Positions 30,159 to 42,300 of a DNA stretch of 64,000 nucleotides are shown one piece after another; position 1 is the stretch's first letter; each line of letters opens with the position of its first letter. Under the pieces are notes generated by a model. The model was not told the DNA's origin. It searched no databases and saw only the letters and a list, made by a program, of their open reading frames with translations. The DNA comes from Mactra quadrangularis (lineage: Eukaryota > Mollusca > Bivalvia > Venerida > Mactridae), in the NCBI GenBank assembly GCA_025267735.1, contig CM046307.1:48341395-48405394 (forward strand). The letters are read 5' to 3'. The translations under genes were made by a program, and so were the position numbers.

Positions 30159-32644
30159 CTGCAAAATAGTTTAAACATTTAAAGTCACAATCATAACAAA
30201 CAAATCAGATTTAAAATCAAGGAAATATTTCAATTATTATAAGATAAATTCTAGATTTTTTCAAATACTTTTAGCATGATTTTCTACAAATCAGTAGATG
30301 AAATAACAATGATAAACTTGTATCAAATGTTAGTATAACTCAAGCATTTAGTCAGTATTTGTTTAAATTATTATTGATTATATTTATTGACCTGATAAGC
30401 TTATATAAGGGATACCATCTGACTTGCAAGCAAGAGGTTGTAGGCTTAAATCTTTTGTTTGGGCAATTAATTTTTTCTCCTCTCATGACAAATTTTTATG
30501 ATGTCAAATAATATGAGTAATAGTGAGCTTTATAGTACATGAATATGTTTCTGTACAATATGGAATTTTTACAATTTAACAGAAGTTAATTTTTTTACAG
30601 TTCTGCGCAGCTGAAAGATTCAGGAAGTGATAAAATGAAGTGAAGAAATTTCATAGGTTAATTGATTAACTGCATCCTCGTGGCCTGCAAAAAATTTTGA
30701 ATTTGGTATTTTTAATGTGCTTATAAGTTATATATCCTATGATAACATTTAAAACTATAATTGGTTATTTTTCTCATTTCTTTCTGCCTGTAAAGATTAA
30801 TTTAAGAAAACTTTTACATCAGAAATAGTTACTAACGCACCGATTGTTCTGATGATGTCCGTACATACAAATATTTATTTCAAGTCGGTACATATTATAA
30901 CAATGTAACATTAGCTATCTATAGCTATTTATCGTGACATCATTTTAAGATGTTTATGATTAAACGGGTATGTTTCCATCACGTAATGTTACCGGGGATT
31001 AAATTAAGTAATACACATCTCTGCCTTAAAAGATAAATTTTTCATAGAGAATCTTTCATCTCCATCTCAATTTGTTAGTTAAAAAAATGTACCATACATC
31101 TTTTTTTAAGTAGATTCTGTCATATAAGAATAGGTTGTTGTCTGATTTAATTTTGAATGCAATAACTCATGCTGTGACCTTAACATACCCCTGTAATAAG
31201 ACTTCGATAAGACATATACATGCAATGTTGAGCTCACTTTGAGGCTTATTCTTAGGCTAATTCATATGACAGATAATATTAAAAGTAAGGATTAAATAGC
31301 CTAGGATTAGGAATAAACTCAATAAAGGCCAATTATGCTCTTACATTTGGTGTCACATCTGAATGATTTTAATAACAGGACCAAATTGTCAGAATCTTTA
31401 GCTTGACTACTATAGCTGTCAGTTTGTAAACATATAGCCACAGATTAACATTAACCTAGCAGAAAAAGACTCAAATGGGACAAAGCAGGGATTATCCGAA
31501 ATAAGGTACACTTGTTGAATAAATGAAATGGAAAGTAAACAGAGAGTGGAAACTAATATTTTGAACGATGGGTGTTGAAGAAACAAATATATTTAATAAA
31601 TTATTAAATTCACTAACTTTTGTCCTTCCTATACTAAGTTTCCGGTGATTTAAAGAAATATCATGCCAAATCGTTTCAATTTTCATCTGTCTCAAAAGAC
31701 GCTTGATCTTGTTAGAAGCTTGGAAATGTTTACATCGCGATCAATTGAATAGTGAAATGCGGATCTATAAACTATGAAACCTCGTTAAATAGAAGATCAT
31801 GCATATATATGTTATTAGAAACAAAATGTTCCGTTTTAATGGACATTTGAGGCCAACACCACCGTATTTACTTTTTACGTATCAAAGTTGGGACACAAAG
31901 ACAATGATTGACGTTTCTACGTCATGGCCAGAAATACGCACTAAATGTGCTCAAGTGCTGTGAGATCGATTTTTTGTGGACTTATTTGAGGAAGTCATTT
32001 GCTAGTATTTTTTGAATTCATTAAAATATTTACTCTTAAAAGACGATGGCAAGTCTTGTAATCGAATTTAGTTCACAAGCTTGCAACTTATTTTACTAGA
32101 TTGCACTTATACATTGGCCCATTTATTTTCTTCCCCTAATATTTTAAAAAGATTGCACGAAACCCGTCATGAAATTCAAGACTGTCTTATATAAATGCGA
32201 GATAAATCAAGTGAGTCCGTAGACAGTATTTTCAAATTGGAAATACCTTTTTAAGGGGGGGGGGGAGAAATGTTCAGTAGGAAAGAAAATAATGATTTTA
32301 TTTAGTCCGGACGATTTAAAAGTCACAGTGATTACATTAAATGTACTTAATTGTGAGAAATCTATATCTACAATTGGTTAGATATAAAGGATTTGTGAAC
32401 TCAAACATATTTATAATTGAATTACATTCTATGCCTTACAGACCACAGTTCACTTATTATTCATATTTACATGAGTTGATTTCAATGACGGGAATCTTTA
32501 TAATTGTAAAGTTTAGTAGGCCTACGTGCCGTCTAGAACGGCGTTTGTTTATATACCTAGCTGTATTTGCAGACGATTAATTAAACATTAATAAATATTT
32601 CTTTATAGTAGATGATTCTGGTATATAACATTTATTTTATTCAT

Positions 32645-32940
32645 ACTGGGGTTGACGCCGTGTTAACTCATTTTAAAATAGTCATTTTACGGTATACATC
32701 CAGCGCACCTAACCTAGCTTTCCTGTAGCTTTGTCTATAACAAATACTCACCCACCCTCCCTTCCACAAGGCCGGAAACTTCTCCATATACCTTAACAAT
32801 GGTGGAAAATTGGCATATTTGTCAAATTTTCATGAAAGGGTGTAACCTCCTGGATGGAATTCGAACCTGTACCCCCTTCAAGACGCTAGATTCAAAATCC
32901 CGAAACGTTACCAACTGTGCTACCTACACGGGTTCCCGGT
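32645..32940 (-). repeat. tRNA-derived SINE, group 2, full-length copy
   Basis: Tail GGGTTGACGCCGTGTTAACTC; body with CACCTAACCTAGCTTTCCTG and CTTCCACAAGGCCGGAAAC; head reversed with GGAATTCGAACC (B box) and ACCAACTGTGCTACCTACACGG (A box side). It closely parallels the copy at 57088-57365. Confidence 0.78.
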
Positions 32941-33011
32941 AGAGGAATAACAACAAGAAAAAACTTACAATGTTATTGAATAATGACAAATTATAATAAT
33001 TGTAAGATATT

Positions 33012-33251
33012 GTCCGTTTTTTCTCAACTGTCAAAGCTTGAATAATTTCACGGTGACTGAATGCATTGTTTTTGTACTGACGGCCTAATTTTTATTAAAA
33101 ATATCTTGACTAAAACTTATCATACGGCATAAGAAGCATTACTCAATCATAATACACACTTTCGGAAACTCATGGGTGTAATACGACAATAATCTTAACA
33201 AACGCATTCACCGTGAAATTATTCATGTTTTGTCAGTTGAGAAAAAACGAA
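33012..33251. mobile_element. Short TIR element (MITE), copy 2
   Basis: The arms carry TTTTTTCTCAACTGTC, AAAGCTTGAATAATTTCACGGTG and their inverse. They are the same as the arms at 2484-2613, but the inner part is about 110 bases longer. The shared ends with different middles mark it as a family of one transposase source. Confidence 0.78.
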
Positions 33252-35879
33252 CAATATCACGTCCCTTATATAACCTCTCGTTTACGATACGAGTCGTATT
33301 TATTTGTGCTAAATGGCAATATTTTGTTTTAGTAATCACACTTATGTATATTTTTTATCACGTAGTCATGTACTATGCTGCCAGTGGACTACACTCCCCT
33401 CGCAGCTCAGTGAATACATTACATTAGAAAGTGAACGAGTACGAGTGAATCTTTCGAATCGATGCAATGGAGAGTACCAGTGGACCTCCTTTCTCATTCT
33501 CTAGTAATTTAGAAATATTTTTCTTAGGTAGCATACATATTGAGTATCACAAGCTGTATATGTATGCACGATTTACAAAATCGTAATGGAATAACCAAAT
33601 GACTGTTATAAGTAATGTTTTCAGAACACATAGATCAACTTTCAGAAAATGTACATACATGTATACATGTAAATAAACACAGGTTGTGCTTTTAACAATT
33701 AAACTATTCAATAACATTTTCGGAAAATGATTGAAAGATCCACCCTGAGATATGATTATGTCTTCGACCTACTTTATTTCAAATGGATGACGTAAGAAAT
33801 ATTTATATATTTAGTAAAACGTATTATAGCATTACTTGTACAAATTCCAGTGGTATTTCCATAAGGGCAACCATAATTGATTTATAGTTACATAGTTATG
33901 TACAGCGTTCATATACCGAAGATCGCCTACTCTCTACAAGCAGATGCACTTTAGCTAAATATTCGGAATCGAAAGTTGTATATATGTTATTTTGTTATAT
34001 CCTATGTATTAAACAATGACATGACTCAGAAAACTTTACTTCAGTTGAGGATAAATACTATTTGAATTTTAACGCATGTTCATTGTTTACAATAAAATTA
34101 AGCTATTTTATTACATAACATTTGTAAAGGTATACTGATAATTTTAACAGTTCAAATGCAGTTCTTAATTGTAAAGTAATGTATGTAGCCACTATTCGTA
34201 ATAAAAGCTTCATTACCGTTTGATATATGTTAAGCACAAAGGCGAGCGAAACGAGCCCGAGAAATAATGCTTCATGCTACTTAAAAATGGCTTACAGTTA
34301 AAACCACACCCATGGACGGGTACAGTTTGGTAATTTCCTAAAGACCCCCGCTAGATCCGCCTATGAGATGTATGGAAAAGAAGTTGCCGGTCTTGTGGAA
34401 GAAAACATAATAGCTTTAGTGTTTTCTACAGAAGAAGTGAAGTTCAAGTGAGGATGCCTAGATAGATAAGATTAGTTTTTCTTCATTTTTTGTAATAAGG
34501 GTACTTCATGGTACTTGCAAAATGTTGAAATTCAAATCAGGATTCAAATCCATACTTTCTTTTTCTGGAACTCGTGGTGGAAAAATGTCCAAGTTGGTCC
34601 CGTTCTCTGGAAACCACTCTGATTGTATGCCGGGGACCAGAGTATACTAAAAGCTTCTATTTAAATGGACACGGCAATACAGCTACTACGTATCATTCAC
34701 AAATCTAAAATCATTAAAGCTGCCATTATCAAACCGTTTAAACATATTGCATCTGAACAACACGTACACTATATGATATTGTATAAAACAATATATATAC
34801 ATGGAGTCCGAAGTCGGGTCTAGACTTTTTAAAAATGATATGACAGTGAAACTCGGCACAGATAAATAAATATTAAAACAATTAAACAAAACCTGAGACA
34901 CTCAATGAAAGCTATCTACTGAATCCACCTATGGATTGTGTTTAAAGCCACAATATGAAGATATATTCATTAACAGTTTTCTTGACAGTTGTTTTACAAA
35001 CATGAAGTTATCAGAATATGAAATGCGTTAGAAAAACAATAAACTGTTCAAACTATTCTGCTTTCTAAATTTGAATTTGACTAAGTGTCCATTTCTTTAA
35101 AAAAGGTGGGGTACTTTTACGAGAGCACTCTATATTCATTTATACGCTATATAATCAAATGGGTAATATACCTGATCCAAAATAGTTTAGAGCTTAATTA
35201 TGTAATTCGGAGCATTTTTTTTCTATTACAAAATCTTATCTTAAACATACTAGCTGTGATCAAAAACATTGTTATAAGTATTGACAACCAAATTTTACAT
35301 TCGATTTCTATGTATTTTCCCTTTGAAATACAACAAATAACATAAACAAAATTTAAGCATTTTTTTGCATTTAATTAAAAAAAATCTTATTTACGCAATA
35401 TTTGTATTTGCATTTTATTTAAACATCTTATTTCTATTGTCTTTACAGCCCAAAAACAATGTTGCTTCGAATAATGGGGCTTTAAAATGTTATGTATTAA
35501 TTTTCAGATAACTGCATAAGTTAGCCTACAGCTAGCATGCTTTTTATCTAACTCTTTATGTAAATCTTGATTAGTAAAGACGCTGATAACATTTATTCAT
35601 AAAGCATGTTTACATGTACATGTATATAGAAAACTGTGCCGACATAAGTTGATAAACTCAATATCAGGCACCGCTAGACCTCTATTTTCATGCTTAAAAA
35701 CTCATTAAAATGTGATTTAAATAAATGGTTTGGACTCCGATCCCAGTTCAAAAATACACCATAAACCGTAAAAGCAGAGTCTGATATATCGATATTCGAT
35801 CAGTAAGTCATACATTTCTATGAGGATGAAAAGCGAACAGAAAATTTGTCTGACCTAGCTGTCATATGACGACATGACT

Positions 35880-36186
35880 CACACCTCATTGGATTTTGGA
35901 AAAAAAAACTCACATGTACAATGTTATATTATTTCAACTCTTTTTATCACGTGATTTACTGCATAGATACATCCAATCAGATAACACAGCTTCTATTCAA
36001 TAATTACCATGCTTTTAAAAACTTTAAAATCCCAGTTGACAACTAATGATAAAATTCTGCTAAATTATTTCCATTGGCGCGAAGGAAAATAGTACTCACA
36101 TGTAGTTCGTATATATATCATTCTACTAACCAAATGCTAACTTTTAGTGATTAGACATCCATACCCGTATAACTGAGATTACGAAA
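35880..36186 (+). promoter_or_regulatory. Promoter-like motif cluster upstream of the HELZ2-like gene
   Basis: The palindrome ATCACGTGAT (35946-35955, E-box/USF-type), CCAAT (35973-35977), an inverted CCAAT (ATTGG, 36073-36077) and an E2F-like TTGGCGCGAA (36074-36083) lie within 250 bases of the first ATG. No TATA box is in a clear position, and no clear interferon response element was recognised. Motif matches only. Confidence 0.35.
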
Positions 36187-36348
36187 ATGGAGTATACATT
36201 TGAACATTTGTTTCTGTTTTGTTTAGTGTGTGCATATATTGCATATCATTGTTACAACGAAGGGTGGTTTAAGAGGAAACCATCTTCAACAAATAGAACT
36301 CGTGAAAAATCACCAAAACACGAAGTAAATTCGAAGAATTCACCCCAG
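36187..36348 (+). CDS. HELZ2-like: HELZ2-like exon 1: start codon and putative signal anchor
   Basis: The 54 codons begin MEYTFEHLFLFCLVCAYIAY. Residues about 7-22 are strongly hydrophobic and are followed by a basic stretch (WFKRK). By the positive-inside rule this would place the bulk of the protein in the cytosol, anchored at the N-terminus. The exon ends in phase 0 at CCCCAG|GTTAGT and fits exon 2 at 37331. The alternative is that this is a separate short gene or an untranslated exon. Confidence 0.6.
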
Positions 36349-39300
36349 GTTAGTATATTTTTATTTAAACGCACTCAGGTATTTACTCTGTATCTTAATC
36401 ATGATCTATATTTACATACATTTTATCGTTTAATATACCACGCTTTCAACAAGGTTGTGAATAGATTTGATTCGGAATTCAAGCTGATTTATTTTCTAGC
36501 TGAAACACTTCGTTTGTTTCGGATATACCCGTTTCGAACAAAGTTGAAATAGAAATATGTGTCCACAGAACAATATGGATTCAAGTTGTATTGCATTCTT
36601 TTCAGCAATAAATTATCGAATATTTATAATAAAATGTGCAGGTGCCACAACCCCTACATAAGCCTTCCGTGGTTTCTGTCGGGGACATCATGTCTTTGTT
36701 TCAGCATTACTCTAAACCGACTATGTATTTCGTACAGATTTCTTTATTTCAGACGATTTAAACATTCGCAATCACGTGGTGCTGTCTGCACTCTGTCTGG
36801 TTATCATTTATGAGTACAAATATTTACAAATGACGCAATCACCGTTGTCAACTGCAAGTCTACTGATCAATATTAAAATAATCGATAGAATAAAACATAA
36901 TTATATTGGTTTTACATTGTTGTTTTCCGAAAATCGACAAGGCTTTTCTACTTTCGTTTTCAGACGTTAATTCCCAATATCTAAAAATAGATTCATTGCT
37001 TTTGTGATCTAAGAATAGCTGACCTAGTGTCTGTGTTTACATTGAAAAATTCTCATATTTCTGCTGAATAAAGTTCAATCGTTGATATGGTACGTGCATA
37101 ATTTATTGATAAGCAATATTATCCTGTAAAATAAACAACCGATTAGCACTATCATGATCTTGGCCGGTTTATTGATCTAACGTTTGAATGACATATTAAC
37201 CTTCTATTATGTAAGTATGCATGAGTAATGTATAGACTATATTTATAGTAAACACTGCATTATACATCTAGGTTAAGTATCAAATTTGAAAACAATCACA
37301 AATACGCATCTATCGGGTATTTATTTTCAGAAATCAACACAAGTCAAACCTAAATCAGTCAAGCGTCAAAAGCTCAAATACTACAATCGTGAGCGACCGA
37401 GCGTCGAACGTGAATCTGAAGTGTTAAAACGCAATAACCTAGTTGCATTTTCTGAAATTGGATCACAACCTAATCACGAACATAGTGTATGTGCTGATAA
37501 CGAAATGGGACTTGATTGGTCTAAAACAGGAGTTAAATGTGATAAAAATGAGGGAATACCAAACTACGACAGAACTATAAATAGTGTTGGGAATTCCCAT
37601 TTTCAGAATGAGTCAGGTTTGCTTAGAACAAGTCAATTTTCAGAAAACCATAATGATTCAGAAACAAATATAGGACATGGATCGCCCTGGTGGTATTTAA
37701 ACGGTGTTGATGGCGCACAGGACGAAGTTGATAGTTTAGACACTGTCAGTAACAAAACGAAACATAAACGTGGATCAACTAGGAAGAATAAAAAGAAAGA
37801 ACGTCACACTCCAGTGACAAGTGAAATAAACCATAATAATAAATGTGGACATAGTGTTAGTGTTGTTGAGACAAATAAAAAAGTGATTTCTGTGACTAAT
37901 CAACCAGACTCTAATCAAAGTGATGGTGTTAGTGTAGTTATAAACCAGACTAATTCAATCAAGGAAGGTTCTACTGACAATTTACCTGAGGTACGTTTAT
38001 AAATTTACATTAATTAATTAAAATCCAATTTACATATTTTTCTATAACAACACACTTGTACTAATAACTGTATTGTAAAACTTTATTCAACTGTCAGTGG
38101 CGCATACGTTAACCTTATATATTTAAAAACTCAGTAAAGTTCTTCCTTCGTCCCGGACTCACGACAAAATAAAATCAGTGAGTATGCACCACTGACACAG
38201 TTTTTGAAACACAATTTGTCGAATATTTTTTTTACGTTCAAAACCCTGAACCCCGACTACCCATAGAACCGTCGTTATCATTTGATAGAGTTGAAATCGT
38301 AGCCAAAACCTTGCACGTTCATTCTATTATTATTGTATAACTAGTATCTTTTATACTCTTATATAGTAAACATAACGACGAGTCATATCAGGTATCATTG
38401 AAACTGGTTTCCAAACACCATTTTATTTAATGAAATAGAAATTAAGTAATTATAGTAGCAAATCATGGATCCAACTACACTGAGAGGGATTCTTTTAAAT
38501 TTTTTAAAGTTTCATCAATGTTTCACATGGATTAATAGAGATCAATCGGATTAAAACCCGATGCTAATTGAAGATCTGGCTGTTTCGTTATGAGGCTCAC
38601 GTTCAGGTGACCTCTTCTCATTATAATATTCATGACGCAACTGATATGTTTAGTAACCTGGTTTTATCGTCGACGTCATACAATTTGAAAAGAGCCGGCC
38701 AAACAGCCTGTAAATAACATCGCCGTCAAATTAGCTCGCAAACCTCGGTCTAAAAATAGAAATTACGAAATCAAGATGCTATTAATTGTGTTTCGTCTAG
38801 ATGAAAGCAACGCATTGATTTGTCGACTCAAAGGTCATCTCGACGTGGCCCTCGACGCGACCCATAGAGATCCTGTACCACAGCGGTCAACATGATAATT
38901 ATAATAATAATTAAATTTTTGTTTTCATATCATTTTGCCATTGTAGAGATTAAAAATATGTTATCTTCGCTATATTCAAAATGCTAACTTGACAAGTCTA
39001 CGGCCTCCTGTGTTAACCAATAATGAGTCTTAAATGTGTCAACTATAAAGTACGTACTACTACCAGTCCAAATACATAAAGACTGTCTCGCGCAATGTGA
39101 AAACAAATGCGTAAATGACATGATCAATACGTGCATTTAACAAGGACTGAGCTTGTCTAAAATTTTAATAGGAATTTTTGTTACAAAAAGGGTAGGTCAA
39201 CATTCAGACACCCACTATGCCTATAAATGGAGCTGTCGTAGACCTGTTTATGCAGTAAACTATCTGCAGCATTATTTACCACATTTCAATGTTTTCAATT

Positions 39301-42300
39301 GATTTAAATACCCAATTTCAATAAACCTTACGTGTTTAATCGATAACATTTTCCGAAAATGCTATATCTAGAACGTTATTGATTTTTGCGGAAAACGTAC
39401 GCTGACAATGAAGAACAATGCATGTTATATGTATCAATAAACATGTGTGAATACGTCATTCAAATTGATATCATATCATTACCAACGTGTGACTAAATAG
39501 CAGGTTAAATTGTTTTACATGAGATAAAGATTTGATAATCAATATACATTGTTCAAAATACAAGTCTTTATAACTTCCTGAAACACTTGTTTAATTAAAA
39601 CGTGCGTGTCATAAAATATACCACGAACGGAGCTGGACAGATCCCGAGATCATCTGGCTTCTAAACTACATTTAACAAATTTGGGCTCTTATTGGTGATG
39701 ATCCAGCTTTTACCGTTAAAATGTTTGTAAAGCAAATCAGGAACAGCATCAGTTAATAGCGAAGACTTCACAAAACTAAAAAATAGAGGAGGGAGATGTT
39801 TTGGATTTTCAAGGTTTTGTTATACAGGATTGCACAAACAAATAAGGAAAGCAAGAACTTCAGGGGTTACCGTTTTGGAACGGACAATGGCAAAACAATA
39901 ACCTCTGGTGGTTTAAAAAAATTTAGGGGGCACCAACCTTACACTCACCCAACAGCTTCATGTACGTTCTTTAAAAGACAAAAAATACGTACAAATTTCA
40001 TTCATTCTAATACCATTGGTACCGCCGTACAATAAAAGAGCTTAGCAAACGGTTAACTGTAGCATGGCCAATCACCAATGGTCTAGATGTTGTAGAATAT
40101 CAAGATCATTATTTTCCTTTTTAAACTTAATTACATATGATTGTTGCAAATAAAGTATGGAAACTACCATTTTTTAATTACTCATAAATCTTTTTAGAGA
40201 ATGTTTTTTAGGAAATAATTACGACATAAATAAAGGACATTGTTTAGAAATTCTTATTGTTAACTTTTCAGGGAGGGGGTCAAAACAACATTTTAAATAT
40301 TCTTCCACCACCCCCATCGATATGCCCGTAAATCAATATCGTTTATATATGCATTTTTGAAAAAAGAATGTTCTTCATTTTTGGCTACTTCGTCGTAACT
40401 AGATATCTGTTCACATGATTTGTATTGTTTTTTTTTATCTGATTTGCATTCTTTATTCATTGTTCATTATGACATTGTATCTTTTAACATATATGTGGCT
40501 ATATATATAGTTTGATTGATAAGTTAGTTTAGCAAGTTTTGTAAAAAAGTTTTTAAACAGTAAGTTCAAACTGCGGGTATATACTAATCGGAAGTACACA
40601 TCAGCATAGGTGAACTTGGAATTCTGCCAATTAAATATAAAAAATGAATGATTTTTCGAAAACGTAAAAATCTAAATTTAGGAATTTCAAAGAAATATTG
40701 AACTGACGTTCGATATTAACACCCAGACCTGCGCAAATGATCATTTGAAATTTAAAGGTTGACAAGGAAGTACTATGTATAAAAAATAACTTTGAAGATA
40801 TGAAATTATTTTGATTGTTTGGTCTTTCACCCGATGATATATTCATCAAGGTATTATTAGTTTTATTTTAGTTGTCATTAATCGCCGTGTGTACATAAAT
40901 AATCATACTCATTTAGCTAAAAATAATCTCAATTGGGAAGAACACTTATTATAAATTTATTTTCGACATTTTTTCTTTACCCAGACTATGGCTGTCATAA
41001 TGTATGACAATTTCCGCTTTGATCATCAATACATTCTCATTAGAATAAAAAGTGAACTAGAAAATACAAAAATGTACAACGTAAATTTGGTATATTGTAA
41101 ATTTGAATTAAATAAATGTAGCTAGTAGATTAAACATATTGTTTAAATGTTCTTTAAATTTTAAGTACAACGTTCTAACTTGAAATAAATAATTTTGCAA
41201 CTTTAATTTCGTTGATCTTAAACTGTTGGAAAAATTCTTGAACCCCCTCCCCTCTCTCTCTCTTTCTTTCTGAAAAAATGCGCATTTGATTGCATATCAT
41301 GTGAATTAATATATTGATCCGACCTCATAGTTTTTTTAAATCGAACTTTAAGTTAAATTTTGATAGACTTACCGTTTAAATTTATTAACTATTTTTCTGA
41401 CTTTTACAAACTGGGACTTAAGTTTGAAAATTTAGTCAGATATTGATCTCCCAAATTTGCTGAACTCATCGTATCAAGTTATCAATATGCATAATATACA
41501 ATTGTTAAATGCCAAATATAATAAAAATACATCCTCTTGCTGAAGCAGAAATGATTCTATTAATATATTTGAATTACTTGTGATTTTTAATCTCATATAT
41601 AATGTAGACTCTACTCATACAATTTTATACTCTACCCACATAATATCATAATTGGACTTAATGAAAATGTTTCAGATGGAATCAAGAAGAATTTCTAGGT
41701 TGCTTGATGATATTCAAGAGGCTGCAGATAATGGGGATATTGATACAGTTAAGTCAAATGCCCTTCAAGTGAAAGTAGCAGCTGATATTGAAAGAGATAA
41801 GCTGTTAACTGGATTAGAAGTTTGTATCAGCGAAAGAGAATTGTCAGAGTGGTATGGAAGATGTTCATTTGCACTTAACCAGGTAAAATATATTTATTTC
41901 ATCAAATTGAATAGCCCAGTCTATTACTTGTACACGAGGTCTTAACGAATATGATAGAAATATCAAATAGTACAATTTAACAAAGAGTCACTTTAGTATA
42001 AAATGCAATTTGCATTTTAAAAAGTTAAACAAGACGTACAAAAATAAATCACGATGAGCAGGTGATTTCTTAAATGTTTTGAATGAGTTCACTAAAACTA
42101 AAATCGTTTCTTTAAGCCTCACTGAACTTGATAAACTATCATAAGTACTAGTTTTATATAATACAAGAAAATATATACGTGTCAATTATTTACATTGTCT
42201 AATCTAAATACATCTGGTCGGGAGTTTTTGTTCTTTTATAAGCTTTATGATATATCATTTCTATTAAGTGCACCTTTAATTGAACATTTCCATTTTCTTA

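Larger units (their letters stand above)
30159..36186. other. Intergenic spacer between the divergent AQR and HELZ2-like genes
   Basis: These six kilobases contain no convincing gene. The recognisable contents are a SINE (32645-32940), a TIR element (33012-33251) and a poly-G run near 32257. The rest is AT-rich sequence. The promoters of both flanking genes must lie here; only the HELZ2-like side shows a promoter-like motif cluster. Confidence 0.7.

Noticed and set aside
32341..32580. Gene in the spacer between AQR and the HELZ2-like gene
   Set aside because: A 79-residue frame in AT-rich sequence with no recognisable family, promoter or splice context.
36559..36970. Extra exons in HELZ2-like intron 1
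   Set aside because: The frames have no splice sites in matching phase and lie between exons 1 and 2, which join cleanly without them.
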